Numbered from the stretch's first letter, positions 18,417-26,905 are shown. The stretch: DNA of 47,094 nucleotides from an uncultured Saprospiraceae bacterium (GCA_937941765.1 CALDGQ010000128.1:1-47094); one strand, 5' to 3'. The notes: generated from the sequence alone by a model not told the origin. Program-made: numbers and translations.

Positions 18417-18467
18417 AGACTTGATAGGTTTTGCTAGGCTTAAGCTCAGCTCAAACCTAACAAGTCT
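18417..18467. terminator. Hairpin between convergent fadJ-type and membrane-protein genes
   Basis: AGACTTGATAGGTTT and AAACCTAACAAGTCT form a 15-bp stem with one mismatch across a 21-base loop. It starts right at the stop of the upstream gene and lies between two convergent genes. There is no T-run, so it may be a bidirectional transcript-end or processing hairpin rather than a classical terminator. Confidence 0.45.
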
Positions 18468-18473
18468 AAGCAC

Positions 18474-20003
18474 TTAAGGCAACTTATAAATCACAAATTT
18501 TTCATTGGACCCAATTTTTTCAAAAGGTAAATTGACATTACTGAACGTCAATAAATGTGTTACTCCATTATCAGAAAATTGATTTAATTTTTCCACAGAG
18601 ATATTTTTATAAAAACTATTGGCCAATTCATTTACATCAGCACTTCCTCTTCTATTGGATACGTCAATTCCGTATACTTTCTTAATTCGACTATACCATG
18701 TTGGAATAAATGATTTTCTATGAACAATCGCTTTGTAATCAACATAGCTGTTTCGTTGACTGTAATATTTAAAATGGGTATTGTCTTTTGGAATTAGGAA
18801 TACTGCATCCTTATTTGTTACTGATTTTGCGATTTTTGAAATTTCGAGATCTGCATTATTAAGTGTAAAAAATGGCAAATCGTATGGCCGGTTTTTAAAA
18901 ATAAAAAATGGATGCATCATCACTACAATGGCAATCACACCACCTATTCTAATTCCCCAGGTTATCAATTGATCCAGCCAATTTTTTCGCAAAAAAGAAA
19001 ATGAATTTTCGAGCAAAGCAAAAATCGCAATGAAAGAAAATGCTTTCAACCAAATCGTAGTTTTAAACCATTGTGCGGATAGAATTGATGAAATTTGAAA
19101 TACTTCTACTCCCAACCAAAACACAATCAGTCCCAACAATGCTAATCCGAAAAACAAAAACAATTTTATTTCAATTTTGAAAAAATAGTATAATCCAATT
19201 AAGAAAATCGGTACTAAAAACATAAAATACTTTAAAGGAAAATAGGACGGGAAGTAATGATGTGAATCTCTGAATTCGAAAAAATCAAAAAGTAATTGAT
19301 TGTCAATTACGCCTGCTGAGAAATTACGATTCAGAAAAAAGATCCAAACACCTGCTGTCAATAAGTAACCAACAATTCCTATGAACAAATTTCTCCAGTT
19401 TTTTGATTTACTCAAATTAAATAAGTTCTCAACAATACTAACACCAGTGATTAACACAAACAGTTGGACGCTAACAATCGGTTGAATGATAGCTGCCAGA
19501 ATCAACAATAAATAAATTTGAAAATATTTTTGATCCTTCTTCAAGAAATAATAAATCGCCCAAATTCCCAACGCCTTTGCCAAGGTACTTGAAGTAAATA
19601 ATGGAATATACATTTCATTGCCACCCAAATTTTTTCCATACAAAATGGAAATTGGAATCAAAATCGCTGCCCAAATCAAACCTTCTGTCTTGATGTATTT
19701 CTTAGCAATTTGAAATAAACCTTCTAGTAAAAAAATACTACATAAAAAATGAAAAATCAGTGCGATCCAATCCTGTGCATTGCCAAACCAAGAAAAAACT
19801 TTAGCAAGAATATATCTTTCGTTTGGCACTTGAGTGATCGTATTTTGGATATACAGGTCATGAGGATAAAGCGATTGATCCGCCATCCAAAGTGCATAAG
19901 GTAAAACTTCAATCAAATCTCCATGACCAAACGTATACCCATTCCAAAGTAAAAGGAAAAGATAGCTAGCAAATAGTGTAAAGAAATGATTGAATTTGAA
20001 CAA
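18474..20003 (-). CDS. Polytopic membrane protein, possibly GT-C glycosyltransferase-like
   Basis: 509 residues with roughly ten or more hydrophobic segments spread through residues 5-400 (for example FTLFASYLFLLLW, LIFHFLCSIFLL, IYLLLILAAIIQPIV, LFLFFGLALLGLIVFWLG), followed by a soluble tail of about 100 residues. A large first periplasmic loop contains GDLIEVLPYALWMADQSLYP with acidic residues, reminiscent of GT-C transferases and of Bacteroidota proteins of unknown function. No catalytic motif can be assigned with certainty. It is transcribed away from the tRNA gene next to it and converges on the FadJ-type gene. Confidence 0.75.
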   Translation of the reverse strand: MFKFNHFFTLFASYLFLLLWNGYTFGHGDLIEVLPYALWMADQSLYPHDLYIQNTITQVPNERYILAKVFSWFGNAQDWIALIFHFLCSIFLLEGLFQIAKKYIKTEGLIWAAILIPISILYGKNLGGNEMYIPLFTSSTLAKALGIWAIYYFLKKDQKYFQIYLLLILAAIIQPIVSVQLFVLITGVSIVENLFNLSKSKNWRNLFIGIVGYLLTAGVWIFFLNRNFSAGVIDNQLLFDFFEFRDSHHYFPSYFPLKYFMFLVPIFLIGLYYFFKIEIKLFLFFGLALLGLIVFWLGVEVFQISSILSAQWFKTTIWLKAFSFIAIFALLENSFSFLRKNWLDQLITWGIRIGGVIAIVVMMHPFFIFKNRPYDLPFFTLNNADLEISKIAKSVTNKDAVFLIPKDNTHFKYYSQRNSYVDYKAIVHRKSFIPTWYSRIKKVYGIDVSNRRGSADVNELANSFYKNISVEKLNQFSDNGVTHLLTFSNVNLPFEKIGSNEKFVIYKLP

Positions 20004-20037
20004 AGAATTTTTGAGGTGAATATACTACCTGTTCTCC

Positions 20038-20075
20038 CAAATAAAAAAACCTCAAGGTTTTCACCTCAAGGTTTA
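20038..20075 (-). terminator. Terminator following tRNA-Ile2
   Basis: On the minus strand AAACCTTGAGGT, a short AAA spacer and ACCTTGAGGTTT pair with a two-base internal mismatch and end in seven T. It lies 6 bases past the tRNA 3' end. ACCTTGAGGT occurs twice as a direct repeat. Confidence 0.7.
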
Positions 20076-20080
20076 GTTAG

Positions 20081-20154
20081 TGGGCCCACCAGGACTTGAA
20101 CCTGGGACCACCTGATTATGAGTCAGGTGCTCTAACCAACTGAGCTATAGGCCC
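20081..20154 (-). tRNA. tRNA-Ile2 (CAU anticodon)
   Basis: 74-nt cloverleaf with all stems paired: acceptor GGGCCTA/TGGGCCC, anticodon arm CCTGA-CTCATAA-TCAGG, T-arm CCAGG-TTCAAGT-CCTGG, discriminator A. The CTCATAA loop and overall body match the Ile2 class, where C34 is changed to lysidine by TilS so that AUA is read as Ile; the alternative is an elongator Met. No 3' CCA is encoded. Two short GC-rich hairpins (CCTGCC-ttc-GGCAGG and GCAGGC-aa-GCCTGC) lie in the 5' leader at 20153-20176. Confidence 0.93.
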
Positions 20155-20261
20155 TGCCTTCGGCAGGCAAGCCTGCTTTATAAAGCGAGGCAAATTTACA
20201 TATTTGATATGCAGTTTGCAAGGGCTTTTGTATAACAATTGCATTTTGTTCAAAAAAGTTC

Positions 20262-20294
20262 CTTTGATATCAAAGCGGATTTGGTGTAAATTCG
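20262..20294 (+). promoter_or_regulatory. Promoter with overlapping 14-bp palindrome for the HAD gene
   Basis: TTTG (20263-20266), a 20-base spacer, then TAAATTCG (20287-20294, one mismatch to TAnnTTTG). The perfect palindrome CTTTGATATCAAAG (20262-20275) covers the -33 box, a suitable place for a dimeric repressor. Confidence 0.5.
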
Positions 20295-20314
20295 CATTTC
20301 AAAATAATAAGACC

Positions 20315-20947
20315 ATGGCTACTATAAAAAATATCATTTTCGATTTTGGAGATGTACTGATCGATTTGGATAAAATTAAGTTTAGTAATAGATATAAAAG
20401 CTTACTAAAACCGGATGCTCAACAAGAAAAACAATTAGAAGCTTTATTAATTGAGTTGGAAGTTGGAGCCATATCGATTGTTGAGATGACAGATGCAATG
20501 TCAAAAGTTATGGGCAGAAAAATTTCGGCAGAAAAAATAATCTCAGTTTACAATTCAATGTTGTTGTATATCAAACCGCACCGTTTTGACTTCTTGGATG
20601 ATTTGAAATCGAAATACAATTTGTACTTATTGAGCAATACCAACATCATTCATTTATCGTGGATTTACGATTATTTGGATCGCGAGTACGGTATGTTAGA
20701 TTTTGATGAGCGATTTTTTGTGAAGACTTATTATTCTCATCTTATTGAGATGCGAAAACCAAATCGCGATATATATGACTTTGTTTTAAAGGACGCAAAT
20801 TTAGTTGCATCTGAAACGATGTTTATTGACGACAACGAGGACAATATTAAAATGGCAAATGAGATAGGTATCATTGGAATCTTACACGATCCCAAAATTG
20901 ATATCACTATCTCATTTGAAAAATATATTTTAGCGCAAAGAAGTTAG
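20315..20947 (+). CDS. HAD-superfamily hydrolase (YihX-like phosphatase)
   Basis: 210 residues from the ATG at 20315, chosen because MATIKNIIFDFGDVLIDLD places motif I directly at the N-terminus; a longer in-frame extension has no homologous look. Motif I is DFGDV, in which the usual second Asp two positions on is Gly, as in the YihX subgroup that hydrolyses sugar phosphates. Motif II is LLSNTN, the Lys is in MRKPNRDIYD, and motif IV is FIDDNEDNIKMANEIG. Substrate not identifiable from sequence. Confidence 0.9.
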   Translation: MATIKNIIFDFGDVLIDLDKIKFSNRYKSLLKPDAQQEKQLEALLIELEVGAISIVEMTDAMSKVMGRKISAEKIISVYNSMLLYIKPHRFDFLDDLKSKYNLYLLSNTNIIHLSWIYDYLDREYGMLDFDERFFVKTYYSHLIEMRKPNRDIYDFVLKDANLVASETMFIDDNEDNIKMANEIGIIGILHDPKIDITISFEKYILAQRS

Positions 20948-20998
20948 AAACCCTTTGGCTCGCTGCTCCAAAACAGGATCTTGATTTATCTCTTTCTT

Positions 20999-21847
20999 CT
21001 AATAAAGCGATTCCATTGATCTTGGATTCGCATTTGGTTGAGCATTCACATTCAAGTCCATTGTTGGATAAGGGAAATTGACGTGATTGCTATCAAAATT
21101 CTTCTTGATATTTTCTTGCATAAAAAAGTAGACATCCCAGTAGTGCGCTGATTTACACCAAGGTCTTACCGCAAAATTGACGGAGCTATCTGCTAGTTCA
21201 GAAACAAAAATATCGATTGGTTGATTTTTTAAAACTTTATCACAACTCAAAATAGTATCCATAATCACTTGACGAGCGTGATCGATGTCGTCATCGTAGC
21301 TGATCCCAAAAGTCATATCTACACGTATCGTTTCCTGACCAGTAATATTTTCTATTGCACCATCTGTAATGGAACCGTTCGGAATAATAATTTTTCGATT
21401 ATCAGGAGTAGTTAACAATGTGTTGAAAATTTGAATTTCTGAAACAGCACCCGTAAAATCATTTACTTTAATTAGATCTCCAACCTTATAAGGTTTAAAC
21501 AAAAGGATCATGACACCACTTGCAAAATTTCCAAGATTACCTTGGAGTGCCATACCAACGGCAAATGTCATAGCACCTACAACTGCCACTAATGATGTTG
21601 TCTGAAAACCAAACATACCTGCTATAAAAAGGACGAGTCCTATTTTCAGTGCGATGTTCAGCATAGAAGCGAGGAATGGACGCAAAGTCTCATCGACTTT
21701 ATTGAATTCTAGTATATTTTGAAATTTATTGACTGCCCAACCAATAATTTTGAAGCCAAAGTATAAAACTACGACCGCCATAATTACCTTTGGGCCAAAG
21801 TCCATCAAGACATTTGTGATTGAATCTAGATTGATATGTTCAAACAT
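20999..21847 (-). CDS. Small-conductance mechanosensitive channel, MscS family
   Basis: 282 residues. Three N-terminal membrane helices (about 15-35, 60-85, 88-112) and the pore-lining helix segment VVGAMTFAVGMALQGNLGNFASGVMIL with Gly/Ala spacing typical of MscS TM3. The beta domain follows (KPYKVGDLIKV, IIIPNGSI) and then the C-terminal alpha/beta domain. It opens on membrane tension to release solutes on osmotic downshock. It is divergent from recX and convergent with the HAD gene. Confidence 0.95.
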   Translation of the reverse strand: MFEHINLDSITNVLMDFGPKVIMAVVVLYFGFKIIGWAVNKFQNILEFNKVDETLRPFLASMLNIALKIGLVLFIAGMFGFQTTSLVAVVGAMTFAVGMALQGNLGNFASGVMILLFKPYKVGDLIKVNDFTGAVSEIQIFNTLLTTPDNRKIIIPNGSITDGAIENITGQETIRVDMTFGISYDDDIDHARQVIMDTILSCDKVLKNQPIDIFVSELADSSVNFAVRPWCKSAHYWDVYFFMQENIKKNFDSNHVNFPYPTMDLNVNAQPNANPRSMESLY

Positions 21848-21949
21848 GTTTAATTAGATTTGATTATGTAACCTAAATGTTAAAACAACCTTCATACCAT
21901 AGAAAAAAAATACCATATAAGACCCACGCTTGAAAAAGCACTCATCCGC

Positions 21950-22393
21950 ATGATGAAGTATTGCGCCTATCAGGATCGTTGCCATAAAGAAGTAAAAGAT
22001 AAGTTAATTGAGATTGAGGTTTATGGAGATGACATCGATGAACTCATGATTATTTTGGTCGCTGAAAATTTTCTAGATGAAGAACGATTTGCACGTTCAT
22101 TCGCAAGAGGAAAATTCAGAATTAAGAAATGGGGCAGATGGAAAATCAAACAAGAATTAAAGAAAAAGCGGATTTCAGAATACTGCATTAAAAAAGCGAT
22201 GGAAGAATTAGATGAATATGATTATGAAGGCCAACTTAGAGCACTATTAATTAAGAAAGCGGCCGTCTTAAGAGAAACGGATCAATTCAAAAGAAAAGGG
22301 AAATTGGCAAAATTTGCTCAATCAAAAGGATTTGAATCTGGATTGATTTGGACGATTTTGAAGGATGGAAGTGAGGAGTGGGACTCTAGATAA
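21950..22393 (+). CDS. recX: Regulatory protein RecX
   Basis: 147 residues with the three-helix RecX repeats: YCAYQDRCHKEVKDKL, then FLDEERFARSFARGKFRIKKWGRWKIKQELKKKRIS, then a third repeat ending KGFESGLIWTIL. RecX caps RecA filaments. The in-frame codons before the first ATG read LEKALIR directly before MMKYC, matching the usual first helix of RecX, but there is no ATG, GTG or TTG between them and the TAA at 21881. Either the protein starts at 21950/21953 slightly short, or a noncanonical start is used. recA is not adjacent. Confidence 0.9.
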   Translation: MMKYCAYQDRCHKEVKDKLIEIEVYGDDIDELMIILVAENFLDEERFARSFARGKFRIKKWGRWKIKQELKKKRISEYCIKKAMEELDEYDYEGQLRALLIKKAAVLRETDQFKRKGKLAKFAQSKGFESGLIWTILKDGSEEWDSR

Positions 22394-22545
22394 GTTTAAG
22401 CCGAAGTTTAAGTTTAAAGACCGTTATTTCGCGAGGCATTCTTGATAAGTTTAAGGCGAAGTTTAAGTTTAAAGACCGTTATTTCGCGAGGCATTCTTGA
22501 TAAGTTTAAGCCGAAGTTTAAGTTTAATATACTTCCCCCCAGAAT
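22389..22545. repeat. 55-bp tandem repeat after recX
   Basis: Two almost identical 55-bp units start at 22389 and 22444, and a third starting at 22499 diverges after about 30 bp. Each begins GATAAGTTTAAGCCGAAGTT and ends CGCGAGGCATTCTT. The first unit includes the recX stop codon. There are no spacers, so it is not a CRISPR. Confidence 0.85.
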
Positions 22546-22744
22546 TCGGAGAGGCATTCACGTTCTGGTTTAAACTTATACTTATACTTATACTTACTTA
22601 CATTTGTCAAAAGCCGACACAAATCCACCTATTCCTAAACCTAGGAACTAATATGTAAGTCAAACCAGTTATTAGTTTAAATGGGCAATTCTATGTGTAA
22701 ACCCGCTTATCTACATCTATCAGAAACCTGACTTTTAGCGTTTT
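22546..22744. other. Gene-free spacer before the double-glycine peptide gene
   Basis: After the 55-bp repeats come four ACTTAT/ACTTAC units (about 22577-22602), which are the approximate complement of the TAAGTTTAAGTTTA core of those repeats and could pair with it. No open frame or RNA gene was recognised. Confidence 0.5.
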
Positions 22745-22779
22745 TTTGGTTGTTTAAAATCAGTAAAAACCTATATTTT
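22745..22779 (+). promoter_or_regulatory. Candidate promoter for the double-glycine peptide
   Basis: TTTG (22745-22748), 23 bases, then TATATTTT (22772-22779), one mismatch to TAnnTTTG. The predicted start is about 50 bases before the ATG at 22840. Confidence 0.4.
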
Positions 22780-22839
22780 TAGAAGTACAGACACCAAACT
22801 GTCGAAAAACCACATCTTTTCACTAAATAAGTATTGATT

Positions 22840-23052
22840 ATGAAAAAGAAGAAACTAAAAATCAAAGAGCTAAAATTGAAGAGCTTTGTTACCGAATTAA
22901 CGAAGGAACAACAAAACAATACCAAAGGTGGATATATCCGTGAGCGTAGCAATTGGAATTCAATAAATGTTCGTGGAACTAGATTTACCGAAGTATCTAC
23001 ACGTGATGATTTAACGGATGGTATTTCTTTCTCAAAAAATTCTGGTAAATAA
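22840..23052 (+). CDS. Double-glycine leader peptide, Bacteroidota natural-product precursor type
   Basis: 70 residues. The leader (KKKKLKIKELKLKSFVTELTKEQ then NNTKGG) has the Lys/Leu-rich start, the SFVTEL segment and a Gly-Gly at 30-31 seen in Bacteroidota natural-product/class I lanthipeptide-like precursors. The 39-residue putative core after GG begins YIRERSNW, holds ten or so Ser/Thr, and has no Cys, so lanthionine rings cannot form. No lanthipeptide dehydratase, cyclase or peptidase-containing ABC transporter is in the window. It could be exported and cleaved by enzymes encoded elsewhere. The ATG at 22840 is preferred over a TTG two codons earlier. Its stop is 6 bp from the end of a convergent gene. 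Confidence 0.75.
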   Translation: MKKKKLKIKELKLKSFVTELTKEQQNNTKGGYIRERSNWNSINVRGTRFTEVSTRDDLTDGISFSKNSGK

Positions 23053-23058
23053 TTTAGA

Positions 23059-24606
23059 TTAAGCAGTTTTAACTGTTGCAATTTTACCTTTCACCACTTC
23101 TGCAAATGACTTGTTAGTTATTTTACTTTCAAGTAATGCATCAAAGTCAAAGTAATTCAACATTGCTTTTTCCGAAGGAATTTCAGACAACTTCTTGAAT
23201 TGGAATCTTAGTTCTATGAACAAATGTTCCAATTCTTTTCTTGTCTGAATTTTTTCTGCTTTCGTGATAAATCGAATCACTTCCTTCTCAAATTCATATA
23301 GACGTTGTCTTTCTTTCAAAAATCTATACGTGGATCTCAGCAACGATTCTAATAACAAATGATTTCCTAATTCGAAGTGAATAAATAAATTTAAAATTCT
23401 GGCTATACTTTTCAGATCTTGTTTATTGACATCACTTTTAGGAATGTCGATTAATTTATTTAGATAATCTAGTGCAGAATCGTAATCAGCTAATCCGAAA
23501 TAGATGTAGAAATATTGAAAATACATGGTACTCGGTTCAAAAAATTCCAACTTGTATTTCTTACTCACTTTTTCCATGTCGTTGATGGTCTTCAATCCCA
23601 TTTCAAAATCGCCGGTATTTTTAACTATTGATATCTTGAATAGATAATACTGCCGTTGAATTTTCAATTCATCATCATAGGTCTGAGGTGTGATTTTGTA
23701 TAAATTTTCCAATGCTTCATTACATTCCTCATATTTTTTCAGCAATCCACAACTCAAGACTAAATTACTATTAGCAGAAATGTATTCCGAGACATCTTCT
23801 TTTAAAAAATGTGGCTTAGACTCCATCAGTGCAATCAAATCTTTATTGTGGTTGTAGAATTTTTTGTACTTCAACACGAAAGAAAAATACAGACTTTTAA
23901 TCCGATAGTAAAGCACTTTTGCACGATGTGATTTTGCAGTTGACAAACTTTGTAAAAGCAGGTGATGCTTAAATTCATTTACAATCGGCAGCTTTTTTTC
24001 TTTTCGAATAAACGCTTCTTTTTTGACCAAAAAATAAATTTCAAAAAATAGATGTTTGTAGTCTGCAATATTTTGCAAATGCTCCAAGTAAGTTTTTTCT
24101 TCTTCCTCGATATTCTTTAATTCTTTATCCAAAAACGGGATATCGATCAAAGTATAAGCAATCCTTTTTTTCCAATCCAAAATTTCTAACAAGTCAATAA
24201 ATGCTTCATACTTTAGTGCCAACTTCTTCGCTTTTTCCAAATATTCTTTGCACTCAACATAATGAGATCGATTGTACAAAACTTTTACATTCGACAAGAG
24301 CCCTTTGATTTTATAATCGACTGAAGTTTTTTCATCAAATGCTTGTAAACTTTTAAGAATAGATTCAAAAAGGTAAGATTTCAGTTCTGGAAATTTCTTA
24401 CTATTCAATTTTTCTCCATGATAAATAATTGTTTTCAATGCATTGTCATCATATTCTTTTTGAGAATCAATGGCATCAAATAATTGAAAGTATTTATTGG
24501 AATCAGTGCTTCGATGATTAGATGCGTACACTTTAAAGTATCGCTTCTCTGAAGGCGTCATAGACTTGATGAGCTTAAATAATTTCAGAGAAGGCTTTTT
24601 GGACAT
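23059..24606 (-). CDS. Helical-repeat (TPR-like) protein, paralog 1
   Basis: 515 residues, wholly helical by appearance, with no signal peptide. It begins MSKKPSLKLFKLIKSMTPSEKRYFK and contains repeated helical pairs with alternating Leu/Tyr/Ala, for example LAESLLRSTY-like LLESLLRSTYRFLKERQ near 400. The family recurs in Saprospiraceae-type genomes; its function is unknown. The next upstream gene (24682-26241) is a full-length paralog sharing the start motif, KEDVSEYI, SIARILNL and the ending ESKIT-K-FA-VVK. TPR-like folds usually serve protein or peptide binding. Its end lies 6 bp from the end of the double-glycine peptide gene. Confidence 0.85.
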   Translation of the reverse strand: MSKKPSLKLFKLIKSMTPSEKRYFKVYASNHRSTDSNKYFQLFDAIDSQKEYDDNALKTIIYHGEKLNSKKFPELKSYLFESILKSLQAFDEKTSVDYKIKGLLSNVKVLYNRSHYVECKEYLEKAKKLALKYEAFIDLLEILDWKKRIAYTLIDIPFLDKELKNIEEEEKTYLEHLQNIADYKHLFFEIYFLVKKEAFIRKEKKLPIVNEFKHHLLLQSLSTAKSHRAKVLYYRIKSLYFSFVLKYKKFYNHNKDLIALMESKPHFLKEDVSEYISANSNLVLSCGLLKKYEECNEALENLYKITPQTYDDELKIQRQYYLFKISIVKNTGDFEMGLKTINDMEKVSKKYKLEFFEPSTMYFQYFYIYFGLADYDSALDYLNKLIDIPKSDVNKQDLKSIARILNLFIHFELGNHLLLESLLRSTYRFLKERQRLYEFEKEVIRFITKAEKIQTRKELEHLFIELRFQFKKLSEIPSEKAMLNYFDFDALLESKITNKSFAEVVKGKIATVKTA

Positions 24607-24681
24607 ACTTTAATTTAAATGTATTGAAATTGTTAGAAAACTGAAGTTGGTATTGACGAACAATAATAGGTTTATAATAAA

Positions 24682-26241
24682 CTAACGTTGAGAAACGGCA
24701 GCTGTTGATTTGGCTAGATATCTTTCTTTCACTATGTCGGCAAATGGCTTATCCGTAATTTTACTTTCCATCCAAGAAATCACATCAAAGTATTGAAACA
24801 TTATTTTTTCAACTGGGTCGTTTGACAATTTTACAAAATCCTTTTTCAATGCGGTGAATGCATTTCGTTTTTCAGGTTGGCTAGTTAATTTTATTAATTG
24901 ACCGATAAAGCTTACCATTTTCTTTTCAAACTTAAATATATGTTCTTGTTTTTTCTGATAACGATAAGTTGAACGTAGCAAAGATTCAAGGAGCAAATTA
25001 TTACCCATTTCATAATGCGTAATCAAATTTAGAATTCTGGCAATACTTTGAAGATCTTGGCGCTCAATTTTATTAGAAAGATCTAGCCATTTGTTAAGTG
25101 ACTCTAAAGCATGTTCAAAATCACCAGCACCAAAAGCGATATAGAAATATTGGAAATAAAAACTATTGCTTTCAAAAAACTGTTTGTCGAACTTTTTCGA
25201 TTCCTTCAAATGGTTTTCTAACTCTTTCAGACCTTCCTCAAATTCTCCAGTATATATACAGAGGAAAAATTTATGGGTATAATAGTGTCTATGGATTTTA
25301 ACTTCATCATCCAGTGTATTCGGTCGGATGCTTTTAAATTTTTCCAGACATTCATTCACTTTGTTATAATATCGTAGTAAACCGCAACTCATTGTATAAT
25401 TGCTCAACAATGCAATGTATTCTGAAACATCCTCTTTTAAAAAATATCGTTTGGATTCCATCAACTCTATTGTTTTCAAACAAACTTCATGATACTTCTT
25501 AAAATCCTGTGTTGAATGTTGATAAATTCCCCAAATTCTATAAAACAATATTTGTGCTTGATGTGAAAGTGCTTGATTGATATCTTCCAAAAGCGGATTA
25601 TGAATAATTGATTGGAGATTTTTAATCTGATCTTCATTTCTTACTAAGTGATCTTTTTTGATAATGATCAGCATTTTAAAAAAAATGTTTTTATAATCAG
25701 ATAAATTTCGCAAATGATGTAGACAAACTTTTTCTTCTTCATCGATTCTACTAAGTTCTCGATCCAAAAAAGCGACATCAATTTGTGCATAAGCAATTTG
25801 TTTTTCCCATCTCAGCGTCTCCAGGATACTGACATATGACTCATATTTGTAAGCTAGCTTTTTCGCTTTTTGCAGTATTTCTTTACATTCTTCGTAGTGA
25901 GACCGCTTGAAGAGTACTCTTATACTTTGCAACATCCCTTTGAGTCGATAATCAACAGAAGATTTCTCATCAAACTGTTGTAAAGACTTCAAAATCATCT
26001 CATATAAATACGATTTAAGTTCCGAATATTTGCGGCTTTCAATGTTTTCGTTTTTATACACCAATTCCTTCAAAACCTCCTCATTATAAGCCTTTTGTGA
26101 GTCAATAGCATCAAATAAAACAAGGTACTTGTTGACCTTATCTCCTACATTGTTTTTGGCCGCTAATTTAAAATATCGCTTCTCTGAGCCAGAGAGTGAT
26201 TTGACCAAATTAAACAGCTTATGTGATGGTGTTTTCGACAT
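24682..26241 (-). CDS. Helical-repeat (TPR-like) protein, paralog 2
   Basis: 519 residues from the ATG at 26239-26241, chosen over an in-frame codon 48 bases upstream because MSKTPSHKLFNLVKSLSGSEKRYFK aligns with the start of paralog 1. Shared landmarks in the same order are SQKAYNEEVLKELVYKNE versus SQKEYDDNALKTIIY, KEDVSEYIA, FQYFYIAFG and ARILNLITHYEMGNNLL. It is separated from paralog 1 by 75 bp on the same strand, so the pair probably arose by tandem duplication and may be co-transcribed. It is divergent from the LytTR gene. No enzymatic motif is visible. Confidence 0.85.
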   Translation of the reverse strand: MSKTPSHKLFNLVKSLSGSEKRYFKLAAKNNVGDKVNKYLVLFDAIDSQKAYNEEVLKELVYKNENIESRKYSELKSYLYEMILKSLQQFDEKSSVDYRLKGMLQSIRVLFKRSHYEECKEILQKAKKLAYKYESYVSILETLRWEKQIAYAQIDVAFLDRELSRIDEEEKVCLHHLRNLSDYKNIFFKMLIIIKKDHLVRNEDQIKNLQSIIHNPLLEDINQALSHQAQILFYRIWGIYQHSTQDFKKYHEVCLKTIELMESKRYFLKEDVSEYIALLSNYTMSCGLLRYYNKVNECLEKFKSIRPNTLDDEVKIHRHYYTHKFFLCIYTGEFEEGLKELENHLKESKKFDKQFFESNSFYFQYFYIAFGAGDFEHALESLNKWLDLSNKIERQDLQSIARILNLITHYEMGNNLLLESLLRSTYRYQKKQEHIFKFEKKMVSFIGQLIKLTSQPEKRNAFTALKKDFVKLSNDPVEKIMFQYFDVISWMESKITDKPFADIVKERYLAKSTAAVSQR

Positions 26242-26430
26242 TAAACGGTTGCTGATTTCTTCTTTTATAAGATACGGACTTATCCTCAATAATGTACTAT
26301 TGAATGCTCAGAAAGTTGAATGGATGGTCAATTTAGAATACTGACTTAAAGCGTATAGTTGGATTGGTCAGGATTCTAATATGTCCTAAACTTGAAGTAA
26401 GAAATAGATTACTCACAAAACACTTTAGAT

Positions 26431-26856
26431 ATGAGAGTATTAAAAATTCAAGAAGAAAATAACACTAGTTATACACCTTCTTTAGCGCCCGTACCTACTA
26501 CTACAGAGAAAAAAAGAGGCCATGCAAAAATCGCGTTACCTACAATGGAAGGAATCGAATTGGAATACATTGAGTCAATCGCAAGTTTGGAAGCACAAGG
26601 TAATTACACACTCATTCATTTTATTGATAAAAAGCCGATGTTGGTTTGCAAAACATTACGCGAACTAGAAAGCAGAGTGAATCAAGGAGGTGAATTTATT
26701 AGAATACATCGATCTCATAGCATTAATTTGAACCGATTAGATAAATATATACGTGGAAAAGGTGGATATGTCTTGTTGGAAAATGGAGAAACCATCAGTG
26801 TATCCATTAGTAGAAAGCAAGAATTTCTACGCACACTCAAAGCTTATTTTGAATAA
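26431..26856 (+). CDS. Stand-alone LytTR DNA-binding protein
   Basis: 141 residues. The first 40 are low-complexity and Pro/Thr-rich (SLAPVPTTTEKKR), not a receiver domain. Residues 45-141 are a LytTR domain: IELEYIESIASLEAQGNYTLIHF, KTLRELESR, the signature FIRIHRSHSINLNRLDKYIRG, and GETISVSISRKQEFL. LytTR proteins bind paired direct repeats to control extracellular or peptide-related functions. Without a receiver domain it must sense its signal through another protein or be controlled by its level. It is divergent from the helical-repeat pair and followed by a terminator. Confidence 0.93.
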   Translation: MRVLKIQEENNTSYTPSLAPVPTTTEKKRGHAKIALPTMEGIELEYIESIASLEAQGNYTLIHFIDKKPMLVCKTLRELESRVNQGGEFIRIHRSHSINLNRLDKYIRGKGGYVLLENGETISVSISRKQEFLRTLKAYFE

Positions 26857-26905
26857 TATTTGAGTCTTAAATTTGATTAGTTAATTCGAGTTTGATAAGC
26901 ATTTT

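Noticed and set aside
22389..22545. CRISPR array
   Set aside because: The 55-bp units abut without spacers, and no cas genes are near.
22840..23052. Lanthipeptide precursor proper
   Set aside because: The leader resembles that family, but the core has no Cys and there are no lan genes nearby.
22840..26856. Quorum-sensing module of the RRNPP kind (peptide plus TPR receptor)
   Set aside because: The parallel is only architectural: the helical proteins lack an HTH domain, and RRNPP systems belong to Firmicutes. Kept as a hypothesis, not a call.
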